Notes: generated from the sequence alone by a model not told the origin. Shown: positions 46,501-59,326, counted from the first letter of the stretch. The stretch: 64,000 nt of DNA from Carallia brachiata (GCA_021464245.1 JADCRB010000037.1:124001-188000); one strand, 5' to 3'. Program-made: numbers and translations.

Positions 46501-49500
46501 TAGAACGGATTTTTCAGAAAAATAAAAAAAATTTTCAAAAAGTTGAGAATATAAAGACTGTCATTTTTTTTTAATGGAAACTTCATTATATTTTTACGTA
46601 AAAATTAATTATAAATGCTATTTGAAACTCGTCTATAACATTAGGTGCAATGTATTAAAAATAATAAAGACTACAAAAATTATAATGTAAAATGTAACTC
46701 AAACATACACCGAAGTTCAATTTAAAAGATATATGAAATGGTTTTATATTGGATATGGCATAGTTTTATAATTTTGGTTAAGAAGAAAAAAGTTAATAAT
46801 TACAAAATAATGTAATTTCTATTAATTCTGTTAATAACATAATCTTAATTAAGGGTAAATTGTTAAAATTAAAAATTATAGGGAGATTTAATGTTTAAAC
46901 TGAAAATGCAGAGGATAAAATGCAAGACAAACAAATTATATGGGATTTAATACATTTAGCTCTTAATATTTTTAGTAATCGCATGTAGCCAATAATTTTT
47001 ATTTTGTGAATTAGTTTTGTCCATCTAAATTGATGAACACAGTTTTGGTAGGAAAACAAATGAATTTGAAAAGAAAAAAGCACTGTATCAGTTTTGGTAG
47101 GAGCTTCCGTGGGCGATCTCCGAATCTCTAATTTTGAAGTATTGGAAGTTTGATCGATACAACAAAATCTAACCAAAGTCTCGTTCAAAATGAAAAAACA
47201 AAAAGGAAAAAGGAAAAAAGTTTATGATGCGCAATCAATCTGTTTTCACGTTGTTTCTTGGACGGCGAACAGGCAAGAGGAAGGATTATGATGAAATTTG
47301 CAGACTTGATTGAAGAAAACATAGAAGAATTAGCAGCACTGGACACTATTGATGCCGGGAAGCTGTTCAGTATGGGGAAATTAGCAGACATTCCTCAAGC
47401 AGCAACGCTTCTGCGCTACTATGCAGGTGCAGCCGACAAAATCCATGGACAAGTGCTGAAAATGTCGCGGGAGCTTCAAGGCTTCACGCTGCTTGAACCA
47501 ATAGGCGTTGTAGGACATATCATTCCCTGGAACTTCCCTACGGCCATGTTTTTCCTGAAAGTTAGCCCTGCCTTGGCGGCCGGCTGCACCATGGTTGTCA
47601 AGCCTGCTGAGCAAACACCTCTTTCAGCTCTTTACTATTGTCATCTTGCTAAAAAGGTAACGCCTTCCACCTGATCACATGTTATCCTGTGATCTATTCG
47701 GTAACTCGATCTGATGTAGATTTTGCTAATGGACCTGTGCCATTTTTTCCTTAATTTGTGCTTACTCATCAGGCTGGTATCCCCGATGGAGTCATCAACG
47801 TTGTCACTGGATATGGACCGACTGCAGGTGCCGCCCTCGCCTCGCATATGGACGTTGATAAGGTATAGCCTAGTAATCACCAACCTTAAAATGGGAAAGC
47901 ATACAGCGAAGCGACTCGTCGACCGCATTTTTTTTCAACCAATCACTTAAAGTTTACAATAAAAAAATAACTGAAGAACACTTTCATTTTATGTTACAAA
48001 AATTAAGAATTTGATTAAAAAAAAAATTTAATTGCAACGCGTTACTCTCTTGACTTCCATTTTTCTTGTTTGCCGTAAAATTTGGGTTCTAATATGTGCG
48101 GTTCAAGGAGACTGCATTCATAGTTGGCTTCTCTCTCCTCAGTTCTCCTCGAAAAAATAATAGGGCTTTATTACATGGCCCTAGCTGGTCAAATTGCATC
48201 TAAATATTGAGTGATATATGTAATAGATAGTATATTTTATACAATTATAATTAAAAAATATAAATAACAAAATAATAATATTTTTTCGTATCACTTTTTA
48301 TTATTATAGTTGCATAAAATATATCGTTTGCTGCACAAATTAATAATCTGGAACGTGTTTGGCCACTAACAATTTTAGTAATAATAATTCATGATGTCCT
48401 TTTGTTTCTTGAAAGAAGCAATGGGCTTACAAGACCGAAATTTCATGCGTTGTTAGAACATGACCTTCAATTTATGTGCTTTCGGTCTGACCATTTCAGC
48501 TAAGTTTTACGGGTTCTACCGAAGTTGGACGCCTAGTGATGCAGGCTGCAGCAGCAAGCAATTTGAAACAAGTATCGCTTGAATTAGGAGGCAAATCACC
48601 TCTACTAATATTTGATGATGCTGACGTAGATACAGCTGTTGATCTTGCTCTGCTCGGTATCCTTTATAACAAGGTCAAACTCTTTTTTTTTTTTTTTTTC
48701 GCTTTTTCATATTTCTCTATCTTCCCACTGCTGAAAGTATATGTTAGTACCAACCTTTCTTTGATTCGTCACATTATCAGGGAGAAATCTGCGTGGCGAG
48801 TTCTCGTGTTTATGTTCAGGAAGGAATTTATGATAAGTTTGTAAAGAAGTTGGAGGAGAAGGCAAAAGAATGGAGAGTTGGTGATCCTTTTGATCCAACA
48901 TCTCGCATAGGTCCACAGGTACAAAAATTAGGAAGGTCATAAATAAGAAGACATTTTATGCTAGTAATTAACTTGATTAACTAAATTATGTCCCGATTTG
49001 ATTGTTACGACAATGTCACACATAAACTATTTCAAGTACATTAAGATTTTGATCTAAAATATATATTTATAAACTCACGACAATTCAATAATATTTGAGG
49101 TGATGAAAAGCAATAATTTTCAATCTAACTCTCTCCTTTATTATCCTTTATTTTATAACCGCTACTAATTCTAAAAAATTTTTTAAAAAAAATTCATTTT
49201 ATCGTCCTTGAATTCCATGCAGGTTGATCAGCAGCAGTTTGATAAAGTTTTATCTTACATTGAGCATGGCATAAGAGAAGGGGCCACCTTGTTGACCGGT
49301 GGCAAGCCTTTAGGCAAAAAAGGCTATTACCTTCAGCCTACAGTGTTCACTGATGTCAAGGTATCTGTACTGTCCATTCCAATAATTCAGGTCCTTTATA
49401 ATTTCAATTAAAATGAGTTTTATTTCTATTTTTACCTTATCCCACCTTGTAATTGTTAATTACTATTGACAACTTGCTCAGGAAGACATGCTGATCGCAA

Positions 49501-50164
49501 AGGATGAAATATTTGGACCAGTGATGTCATTAATGAAGTTCAAGTAAGCTAATAGTGCACAATTCCGCCTTTTCAATTGTTTAATAGTCGTCCTCATTGG
49601 CTTCAATTTTTAACACTGATTTTCTAAAAAAGTTGTTGGCTTGAACAAAGTTCATACCCACTTTAGGCAATTAATTTACATTTAAATGTATCTTAAAAAT
49701 TCACAACTAATTGTAATTAAATGTGATAGTAACATAGTTAATATTATAAGACTATGGTAAAAACCATTTAATCCAAATATTTAAATTAGTGAGGGAGGTC
49801 TAACGATAAATCATATATTTAATTTTAACCAAAAAAAAAAAAACACTTGTTCTGATGCCCAATGAGCAATTGCAGGACTGTCGATGATGCAATTAAGAGT
49901 GCAAACAATACGAGATATGGCCTAGCAGCTGGTATTGTAACCAAGAACATAGATGTGGCTAATACGGTCTCAAGGTCGGTCCGAGCCGGAATCATTTGGA
50001 TCAATTGTTACTTTGGGTTTGACAATGACTGCCCATATGGAGGATACAAGATGAGTGGGTTTGGAAGAGATTCTGGATTGGAAGCCCTTCACAAGTATCT
50101 CCATATCAAATCTGTCGTAACTCCTCTTCACAATTCTTCCTTGGCTATGATTACAGTTTACTAA
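43554..50164 (+). CDS. ALDH2C4: Cytosolic aldehyde dehydrogenase, ALDH2C family
   Basis: Nine exons: 43554-43656, 45831-45973, 47273-47656, 47773-47862, 48500-48673, 48781-48918, 49223-49360, 49482-49543, 49876-50164. All junctions are gt-ag and keep frame, giving 506 residues, the usual family length. Signatures: substrate/NAD-fold GHIIPWNFP and [13 protein letters not shown], Rossmann FTGSTEVGR, general-base Glu in LELGGKSP, and catalytic Cys in [16 protein letters not shown]-terminal [17 protein letters not shown] and [11 protein letters not shown] also match the 2C group. No N-terminal transit peptide is seen ([19 protein letters not shown]), so the protein is cytosolic. The Arabidopsis relative (ALDH2C4/REF1) oxidises sinapaldehyde and coniferaldehyde to hydroxycinnamic acids; substrate here is inferred. 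Introns 1 and 2 are long (2.2 and 1.3 kb) and AT-rich. The gene has no frameshift. Confidence 0.93.
44375..44525 (-). mobile_element. Diverged SINE in ALDH intron 1
   Basis: Reads gatctaatagaaggtttattaactgtaaactacacaatgagataactctt on the plus strand. This aligns with the FRL-intron SINE (ggtctattaggaggcccattgg...gagctacacaa...gtaactctt), including a T tract at the poly-A end (44363-44371) and an accordingly altered box B (gaactcaagatc). Old, with many substitutions. Confidence 0.6.
48210..48330. mobile_element. AT-rich foldback MITE, copy 2, in ALDH intron 4
   Basis: Contains attttatacaattataattaaaaaatataaataa and its approximate complement ttattattatagttgcataaaat around aataataatattttttcgtat, the same core as the element at 27729-27985. 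Confidence 0.5.
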
Positions 50165-50308
50165 TGAAAACATTAATAATAAGTCCATTAACTGTTGTTT
50201 AGAAATTGGGGTGAGCCACTTGGCAAAATATGTTGTAATGCAAATGTTCACATTACTCTGGCTACCCCTGTTTAAGGCATTCTCAATTGAATTGGCACCA
50301 TCGTTCTT

Positions 50309-50860
50309 TTTTTTTTTTTTTTTTTTTGGTAAGAAAGGGAGGGATAGTGCTCATTACATATAAAGTAGGCATAGGAAGGAAACACCCCTATGTTATCTAA
50401 CAAAATTTGTAACAATTCAGGCGGGGCGTGGTCCAAAAAATGAAGACCAAATTCTGTAGAAATTGCGGTCTTCGCTAACTAATCTGCAGTCCGGTTACCT
50501 TCTCGGTAAATATGAGCAAGATCTACAGACCAAGACCGTTGCAATAATGTCTGACATTCAGTAATTAAGGTCGTATGAGGGTGGAGGGGCTGCATACCAT
50601 TGCGGAATAACTGCACCGCCACCACTTGGGAATCTGATTCTAACTTGATACGTCGAAACCCCAACGTTCAGGTACAAGTTAATCCTTGCAAAATAACTCA
50701 TAATTCTGCCTGTAGAACTGATTCAAACCCAACATCATACATAAAACCAGCTATCCAACTACCTTAGAGGTCACGAATAAGACCACCCGCCCCTGCAGAC
50801 CCAACGTTACCATTCGCCGCGCCATCGGTATTAACAGTGACCCATCCTAGCTAGCTGTAA
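50309..50860 (-). mobile_element. 5'-truncated LINE remnant with RNase H domain
   Basis: On the reverse strand this reads an RNase H-like module. Acidic residues appear in VNTDGAANG, LQAEL, KLESDSQVV and REGNRTAD, the D-E-D-D arrangement of plant LINE and RVT_3 RNase H domains. At least four in-frame stops interrupt it. The plus-strand poly-T at 50309-50330 is its poly-A tail. It begins about 145 bp after the ALDH stop, inside or just beyond that gene's 3' UTR. The 5' edge is uncertain and no target duplication was identified. Confidence 0.75.
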
Positions 50861-51702
50861 ATCACCTAAACATTGGCGTGCCCAATCGTGCTAGGTAGGC
50901 GAAGATTTAATATGGTGAGTGCTGGGCCTGATTATCATCAGTGAATTTTCGATAAACTGTGGGCTTTTACAATTTTTGAAGAACAGCCCAATAACCCCGA
51001 TAGTCTCCACATCCACAATTTTAAATCGGGAGCAGTTACTGCGCCCGACCAAGCAACCCGACAATTGTAATGCAAAATGCATCCAGGTCACTTTATCCGA
51101 GTTCTAAATATAAAATCTAATCAGTTGTTTTTATAATATAATTATATTAAAAATTAAAAAAATATATTTTTTTAAAAAAATATCAAATTAAAATTTAAAA
51201 TATAAATCTCACATAATATACATTAAAATAAAAAAAAATTATTTTTTAAAAATTACAAGAGATTACATTTACACTATATTCAACAACTTTTCAAAAGAAA
51301 AGACATATTTTTTATTTTTTTATTTATTTTTTATAAACCCAAATAACTATTTTTTATTTTTTCTCTTACAAATTACTATTTATTTTTTTTATCATAATTT
51401 TATAATAATTATTATTATTTTATAATTATTATTATATTATTTTTTTACTTATTTTCTTTTCAACTAAACAAAGTATTAAATTAACTAAAATTAAAATTAA
51501 AATAACACAAATCAATTAAATTCAGAAAAATAAAAAACAAACCAACCAAATAAACCGTAAAAACTAAAATTCAATTACAATTTGAAGTACATCTCTACAG
51601 GCTCAAGCAGAATCAAGAAGAAAGAAAAACAGAGCACAACAAAGACACATATGTGCAATCAACGGTAGAAATCAAATCAATCTTTTATTTGCAATCCTTC
51701 CC
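50861..51702. other. Intergenic, AT-rich
   Basis: No supported gene. The stretch near 51110-51550 is almost pure A/T. The last 100 bases before 51702 may be the 3' UTR part of the MBF1 retrocopy. Confidence 0.55.
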
Positions 51703-52147
51703 CTAAGCTTTACGGCCCAGAACTGTTCTCCATTTTCGCCAAAACACCTGGTTAGGCACGGCCTTGCCATTCTCATACTCCCCTGGACCACCTTCGGTTG
51801 TTCATTGATGCTTAGCCAACTCCGCTTGGCTCATCTTCGTCTCCAGCCCTCGCCTTCTGGATCGCCTGCCTACTTCCGTCCACTTCCGCCTCCGCACCGC
51901 CGTCACCCGTCCAGCGCCGCCGGTTCCGTCCCCTCGTCCAGCTTCCTCGCGTTCCAACCGGCTGCGCTGATGATGCTTTCTTGTTCGAACCAGCATCGAA
52001 TTTCTTGATGGTCTGTACCGGTGCACCGGCCCGGAGTGCCTGGTTCACCGCCTTTGGGGCGCGCAGGTCCTGTGCTTTGGTCTTGGTCTTCCGCAGCACC
52101 ACCGGCTCCCAGTCCTGAGAGATTGTCCCCGTTGTTCGGCTAGGCAT
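51703..52147 (-). pseudogene. Processed MBF1 (multiprotein bridging factor 1) pseudogene
   Basis: Starts MPSRTTGTISQDWEPVVL and runs intact through APVQTIKKFDAGSNKK, a clear MBF1a/b N-terminus. The frame then breaks repeatedly: KMSQAELAK and INEQPKVV appear in other frames, and a final AVPNQ...LG segment ends near 51703. The whole coding length (about 440 bp) is collinear with a normal 140-residue MBF1 and has no introns. MBF1a/b-type genes in plants normally have introns, so this points to a retrocopy. The protein is a transcriptional coactivator linking bZIP factors to TBP; this copy cannot encode it because the helix-turn-helix part is scrambled. Confidence 0.83.
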
Positions 52148-54003
52148 CTTTTTGGAGGCGAGAATTTAACCGTCTTCTAGCTTTCTTTATCTAAGATTAG
52201 TGCAATATATTTCATTCCGAGTCTATATGTACAGAAAGAAAGCGGATTGCAAACCGACAAGAAAAAAAAAAAAAAAGCTGATTAAATTGGCCTGGCATCT
52301 GGAAAGTTCTTGGCGGTTTGAGAACTTGCTGAACACGCTTGTCTCTGGAAGGTGCCAGATGGGCCTCTGCGGAGATGCTTGAAGCTCAACCATTGTATGC
52401 TTCATAAGCACACTGTTGGTTTTTATTGAGTTGTTTCCTCTTGTAGGGCATAGGCCCAAAAGTGTTCCGCGAACTTTCTTTGATTTGGGCTTAAAGGCCC
52501 TCCTTTTAGACTTCAAGAAAATTTATTACCACCAAACGTATGGTTTGACTGGCTTAAGCCATTTGGAGTTGGGGTAAGAGATCTTAAATTTGAGTATTTT
52601 TACAATTTTTTAGTAGAATTAAATCTATACTTAGTTTTATGCGAGTTTTACCGTAATTTCCAAGATCATTCGTACCTTTTCTGAGTATAGATGCAATGCT
52701 CTCTATCGGAATTGTGAGATACTACTCCTACTTCCTGATTTTGTTGACCAAAAAAAGAAAAATTTATTACCAAAAAATAAAATAAAATAAAAGGCATAAA
52801 CCAGCGATATGCTGTAATTTAAAATTTAAAATGTCTAACATTGAGCCAATTAACTAAAAAAAAATATTTAGATTAAAAAAAAAGCCTTAAAAAAAATGTC
52901 TAACTTGGTTGCTGCTTGGGTCTACCCATATGGTTACTAAAATAACAGGGTCGGAGTGTAAGATGCAATTGAGGTGTTACTTATACCTTTTTTTTTTTAG
53001 TAATGTAATTTTAGATCATATAAATTTATTTTATTTATTTTTTATTTTAATTGAATTCACTTAAATTTTTTGTGTAAACTTACATTTTATATTGAATTAA
53101 CTTCTCTCATGTTTTTTAGAAAATTTACTTTAAGATCCTTTTAACTTATGATATTTGGTTCCAGAACAAATTTAGGCAGGTTTTGAATGTGGGAACCTTT
53201 CTATGCAATGCAACGATTGCCCATATCTATCTTTAAGTTTTTCTCTTAGATGATTATGTGATATCATACTTCACGTAGCATATTAAAAAAAAAAAAAAAG
53301 AAGAAAACAGATGAGAATTTTAATTGCAAATTCTTTTCAGCTGTCCTGCAAATTAAATCCAGCAAAAACTGAAAATTGATGCAGTACTATGGCCGCATGG
53401 TGTTACTTCAATTGCGGGCGGAGGAAGGGATGATTGGGTGGTAGACATCTTTGTCTTTTTCAACGTTCAAACGTTGGTTTATCCGCTTCCTTCTGCCTGC
53501 CGTGACATAATCCAAGCCATTACAAAAGCACATCATGATCATGAGATATTGACTTGCATGCGGGCGATCCGACCATTTTGCAACCTGACATGCAAGTTCC
53601 CGAACCAACACAACTTATTCATCAAGCCCGGTTGGATCTATTGCTTCACTGGGGGGCGAACCCCTAACAGAAAATCAATAAAATCGGACACAAGAGGATA
53701 GAAGAAATCTTCAAATGTTCCAACTTAACCATACAAATTCAGTCTTCGATCAAAGTCAAAAATTAATTGCTGTAGATAGATTTAAACCAACCTCTTGGTT
53801 TAGCACGTATTCCGGCAATCTTTTTTTTTTGTGTGTTTCTGCCTAACCCCAATGCCCTCAGAGACCCAGAAAAATTTCACCTACACAGCAATTCCCAACG
53901 AACCACCCACAAACATAACTACCAACAGAAACACTTCCAGGAAAAAATCATAAACTTCAGACCCAGAAGTTGATTTTTTTTCTTGGCATTAAAAAGGGAT
54001 CAA
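52148..54003. other. Intergenic and GNL2 promoter region
   Basis: No supported gene. A-rich tracts at 52261-52276 and 53285-53300. A SINE-like passage may lie near 52550-52700 and again at 58640-58800, sharing a similar attaaatcta...ttttac phrase. Confidence 0.5.
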
Positions 54004-57000
54004 ATGGCAGGAGAGGAAGATGAAACGAAGTCTCCTGCATCGTTCCAGGAGAAAAAGAAAAAAAAGGAACTTGCCCTGTCTTGCATGTTAAATACGGAGG
54101 TCGGAGCCGTTCTCGCCGTCCTGCGCCGGCAGCCAGTCTCCACAGCGGCAACATTCCTTTCCCAAGAAGAAAGCTACGACACTCCTACTCTCCAAGCCTT
54201 GAAATCTCTGCGTGCTCTCATTTTCAATCCCCAACAAGAGTGGAAATCCATAGACCCCTCAAGTTATCTGTCCCCATTCCTTGACGTGGTACAAAGCGAG
54301 GACGTTTCTGCTCAGGCCACGGGAGTTGCTCTGTCCTCCATCCTCAAGATTTTCAGGCTCGAAATCTTCGATGAGAAGACGCCAGGGGCAAGAGATGTCA
54401 TGAATTCTGTTATTTCTGGGATTACAAGTTGTCGCCTGGAAAAAACGGACCGCGTTTCTGAAGACGCCGTGATGATGAGGATCCTACAGGTCCTGACAGC
54501 AATCATGAGGCATAGGGCCTCAGTTTTGCTGTCGGATCAGGCTGTTTGTACTATTGTCAATACTTGTTTTCAGGTCGTTCAACAATCTGCAAGTAAAGGG
54601 GATTTGCTTCAACGAAGCGCAAGATACACAATGCATGAATTGATACAGATGATCTTTTCCAGGTTGGCTGATGTTGAGGTAAAACCCGCGGAGGATTCGG
54701 AGTCTGACACTGAGGACTTCGATATTGCTGGTGGTTTGGATTTGGGTTATGGAGTTCGCTGCGCGGTTGATATTTTTCACTTCTTGTGCTCATTGCTTAA
54801 TGTAGTGGAAGTTGTGGAGGCAGAGGGGTATACATATCATACAGCGGATGAGAATGTTCAGCTTTTTGCATTGGTTATGATCAACTCTGCCATTGAATTG
54901 AGTGGGGATGCAATTGGGAAGCACCCTAAGCTTTTGAGGATGCTTCAGGATGACCTTTTTCATCATCTGATTCATTACGGAACATGTTCGAGCTCCCTTT
55001 TGCTGTCCATGATTTGCAGTACCGTTTTAAATATCTACCATTCTCTTCGCAGGTTCTGATTCAATGTTAATAAGAGTATATGTTGCTTGGTCTTGTAGCT
55101 GAAATCTAAAATGCTCAAGAATGAAGGACTTTTCGATGTATGTGTGTGCAGGTTCGTTCGTCTTCAACTAGAAGCATTTTTTGGATTTGTGCTATTGAGG
55201 ATTGCAGCTTATGGAGGCTCAGTTCAGCTCCAAGAAGTTGCACTTGAAGGGATAATAAATTTCTGCAGGCAACCGACTTTCGCCATTGAAGCTTATGTGA
55301 ACTATGATTGTGATCCCACCTGCCGAAATATTTGAGGAGATTGGGAAATTGCTATGCAAGCTGTCATTTCCAGGAACTGGGCCTTTGAACACTATACAAG
55401 TCCAAGCTTTTGAAGGGCTACTAATCATAGCTCATAACATTGCAGATAATGTCGACAAAGAGGGTGATTCAACTCCTTCTGGACCGTATCCAGTTGAAAT
55501 TGCCGAGTACAGACCCTTCTGGGAAGAGAAAGCACCCCAAGACGACATGGAGCATTGGGTACAATACATAAGAGTGAGGAAAGTGCAGAAAAGAAAAACT
55601 TTAATTGCAGGGAACCACTTTAACCGAGATGCAAAGAAGGGTTTGGAGTATCTGAAACTCTGTCAATTAGGCTCTGATCCACCAGATCCTAAAGCTTTTG
55701 CTATCTTCTTCCGCTACACACCAGGACTGGACAAGAATGCGGTTGGAGATTATCTTGGTGATCCTGACGCATTTCACATACAAGTTCTTAAAGAATTCAC
55801 AGCAACCTTTCACTTTTCAGGCATGATTCTTGACAATGCCCTCCGTACTTTTGTTGCAACCTTCAGATTGCCTGGGGAGTCTCAAAAGATTGAGAGGATA
55901 CTTGAAGCATTCTCAGAAAGATTTTATGAGCAGCAATCTTCAGATATTTTTGCAAGCAAAGATGTAGTTTTTATACTTTGCTATTCCCTCATTATGCTTA
56001 ATACTGACCAACACAATCCTCAAGTTAGGAAAAAGATGACGGAGGATGAATTCATCAGGAACAACAGAGCCATCAATGGTGGGCAGGATCTTCCCAGAGA
56101 GTACCTCTCTGACCTTTTCCACTCAATTGCTAGCCATGCAATCACACTTAGTGGTCAATCTGGCCCAGTGGAGATGAGCCCAGCAACGTGGCTGGAGTTG
56201 ATAAACCGATCAAAAGTAAAGCAGCCCTTAATTCTCTGTGATTTTGATCGCCGGATTGGGAGAGATATGTTTGGTTGTATTGCTGGTCCATCTGTTGCAT
56301 CCCTTTCTGCTTTCTTCGAGCATGCTGATGAAGATGAAATTTTCCATGAATGCATAGAAGGATTGATCTCAGTAGCTAGGATAGCTCAATACGGCCTACA
56401 AGATACTCTTGACGAGCTCATTGCCTTGTTCTCAAAATTCACCACACTGCTAAATCCTTATGCCTCTGCAGAAGAGACATTGTTTGCCTTTAGCCATGAC
56501 TTGAAGGCAAGAATGGCTACTCTGGCATTGTTCACTGTAGCAAACAGTTTTGGAGAATCCATTCGCGGTGGGTGGAGGAATATTGTTGAATGCTTGTTGA
56601 AACTCAAAAGACTTAAGCTGCTTCCCCAGTCAGTGGTTGAATTTGAGAGTACCTCCAACTTGTCATCTGATAACCCAGAACACTTGCGAAATGAGTCTGG
56701 TGTAATTTTCCCCTCCCACGACGCTAGATTTGGTAACCACCACCATAGTTCCAGCATGATTAGTAAGTTCTCCCACTTGCTGTCAATAGATAATGTGGAA
56801 GATTCAATATCTCTGGGGATGAATGAGTTTGAGCAGAATCTCAAGATTATCAAACAGTGCCGAATAGGCAGCATCTTCAGCAATAGTTCAAAAATGCCGG
56901 ATGATACTTTGCTAAACCTTGGGAGGTCTCTGATATTTGCAGCGGGTGGAAAGGGCCAGAAATTCAGTACACCAGTGGAAGAGGAGGAAACAGTTGGGTT

Positions 57001-58252
57001 CTGCTGGGATTTGATTGTTGCTATTTCCATCACCAACATTCACAGGATTCAGGTTTTTTGGCCTTCTTTCCATGACTATTTGCTAGGAGTCACTCAACTT
57101 CCTCTATTTTCCCCTAGTCCATTTGTTGAGAAGGGCATTGTAGGCCTTTTCAAGATCTGCGTTGATCTTCTATCTTCATTTAGACCTGACAAGTCCCCCG
57201 AGGAGATCATTTTCAAATCCATAAATTTGATGTGGAAGCTTGACAAAGAAATTCTTGACACGTGTTGTGATTTCATAACGAATTCAGTGAGCAAGATCCT
57301 GACTGAATATGCTGCAAATCTACAATCCCATCTTGGCTGGAAAACCGCCCTTCATTTGTTATCAGCCAGTGGCAGACATGCAGAAACTTACAATAAGGGT
57401 GTTGAGACTTTGATCACATTGATTTCTGATACAACTCATTTGTCGCGAACGAATTATGCCTATTGTGTTGACTCTGCATTTGGTTTTGTTGCACTTAAGA
57501 ACAGTCCAGCGGAGAAGAACTTTAAAATATTGGACCTTTTATCAGAGTCAGTAAGTGTACTGATTCAATGGTACAGAGAACACTCAGATCCCGGGAGCAG
57601 CTACAGCACTGCAAGTAATGCGAGTAATTCTTCGTTAGAATCTGATAACTCAAAAGGCTTTGGTTCTCACAACTTTGTCTTCACACTATTCGTCAAACTT
57701 GGGGAAGCTTTCAGGAAAACCAGCTTAGCGCGACGAGAGGAGATAAGGAACCATGCAATCCTGTCTCTCAATAAGAGCTTTAGTTTGGCTCAAGAACTTG
57801 ATTTCTCACCTGTCAACTGTACCAACTGCTTTAACCTTGTGATTTTCGCAATGGTAGACGACTTGCATGAAAAGATGCTCGAATATTCAAGGCGTGAGAA
57901 TGCGGAAAGGGAGATGAGAAGCATGGAAGGGACTCTAAAACTATCCATGGAACTTCTGACAGACGTGTACTTGCAGTTTCTGAAGCGGATATCGATGAGT
58001 CCTGGCTTTAGGACATTCTGGTTAGGAGTACTGAGAAGAATGGATACATGTATGAAGGCTGATTTGGGGGCATATGGAGAAACAAAATTGCAAGATGCGG
58101 TTCCTGAGTTGTTGAGAAAAATGATTACAAAAATGAAAGAAGAAGAGATACTTGTGCAGAAGGACGGTGATGATCTTTGGGAAATCACCTACATCCAAAT
58201 ACAGTGGATAGCTCCTGCACTCAAAGAAGAGCTGTTTCCTGATGAAATTTAG
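54004..58252 (+). CDS. GNL2: GNOM-LIKE 2 type ARF guanine-nucleotide exchange factor (one frameshift)
   Basis: Two exons, 54004-55052 and 55152-58252, with a 99-bp gt-ag intron that joins YHSLRR to FVRLQLEAFF; about 1383 residues after frame repair. N-terminal DCB domain (LNTEVGAVLAVLRRQP, LKSLRALIFNPQ), HUS region (LQEVALEGIINFCRQP), Sec7 domain (about 500-690) with the catalytic glutamate in FRLPGESQK and the YSLIMLNTDQHNPQ motif, then HDS domains, ending ELFPDEI. Sequence agrees closely with Arabidopsis GNL2 rather than GNOM or GNL1. GNL2 acts in pollen germination and polar growth through endosomal recycling (known in Arabidopsis). The Met in IMLNTD is the residue that is Leu in brefeldin-resistant GNL1. 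The frame breaks at 55328-55333, where the T run before GAGGAG is two bases short of the NIFEE reading. The true start is the ATG at 54004. Confidence 0.93.
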
Positions 58253-59122
58253 AAGAAATGATGCAGAAAATTAGTAGTTAAATCCTACGTTTAATACCGA
58301 AGTTGAATTTTTCTGGTTTCTTGAGTAGTAGAATGAATTAAATAGAATTCTTCAGATTACCAATCCTGTCATATTAGTCCCTTTTTTTTTTGGGTGGTCA
58401 GGTATGGGAATTCAATTGAAATCTTGTACTTCAAGAATTACAATCTCAAAAAAAAAAAAAAAAAAAAAAGTGAAATCAAATAAAATTCTACAAAATTTCG
58501 TTATGCAGTGTACGGTAATAGATGATCATCGCGACAGAATTGGCAATTTCCAGATTCTCCATTGTTGGGCCTGGCCTTGGAAAGCCAAGAAGGACAGCTT
58601 CAGTTGTAGAATGCTCTCAACGGTGAAATCCTTTCTACCACCGTTAGGTGTGATCGAATTGGTTAAAACAGACGAGTTTAAACAAAAGATTTGGTAAGTG
58701 TAATATCGTTTAAATCAATACTCTTGGGTACAATTAAATCTAAATCTCTTTTGGTGTAAATTTTACTGTAACCATCCAAATCTATGAAAAAAATTTGATA
58801 TTCCGTGACGGAATTATCACAGCGCTACTCTCACTTTCTTATTTTCCAAATCAAATAATCCTTTCAATGAGATCCTTCCCCTTAGGACCAAAAAATATAT
58901 ATATAAATCCTTCCTACCATCTAACTCATTTAGTTCTGTTTCCTTACTATGCACGGGCGTATTCCTAATAATAATAAATTCGTGAATCTGAACCATACGG
59001 GAAGAGGAAAAGGACATCTATGTAAATTTACAAATGCTTCACTTTGCCAATAAATATACGCTTTCTTTACCTAAAAAAACCCCAACCCAACGTCTCTTTT
59101 TCCTCTGTCTTCCTCTGCAAGG
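58253..59122. other. Intergenic
   Basis: GNL2 3' UTR, then poly-T (58382-58391) and a long poly-A (58447-58469). The 59080-59122 stretch is pyrimidine-rich and may be the 5' UTR of the next locus. Confidence 0.55.
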
Positions 59123-59326
59123 ATGTGTTCTCCCTTTCAAGAAAACGGTCATATTGCGACTCTAAATTGGCCTCCAATGGCATGGAATCCGACGATGGAA
59201 TGGCGGGGATGGAATGCCATGGAGTTCGGTGATGGAAGGGAGGCTCTTCTGTTCATAGAGGATGCAGATCGGGACGGCGATCACGCTGATTTTCACAACG
59301 GCATATATTCTATTTTAGTTCTTTTT
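59123..59326 (+). CDS. First exon of an unrecognised, tandemly duplicated locus (tentative)
   Basis: An open frame starting MCSPFQENGHIATLNWPP with a Trp/Met-rich centre (AWNPTMEWRGWNAMEF) and an acidic end (FIEDADRDGDHADFHNGIY). Composition is codon-like up to about residue 65, after which the reading becomes T-rich low complexity, so a donor probably lies near 59310. I do not recognise the family. A decayed relative is at 1-260. Downstream exon-like segments (61509-61655, 62062-62188, 63789-63915) may belong to the same gene or its duplicates. Confidence 0.4.

Noticed and set aside
53408..53701. Overlapping frames before GNL2
   Set aside because: Neither strand shows a domain; probably promoter-region sequence.
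56458..57039. Reverse-strand frame of 193 codons in GNL2
   Set aside because: Antisense shadow of the GNL2 HDS region.
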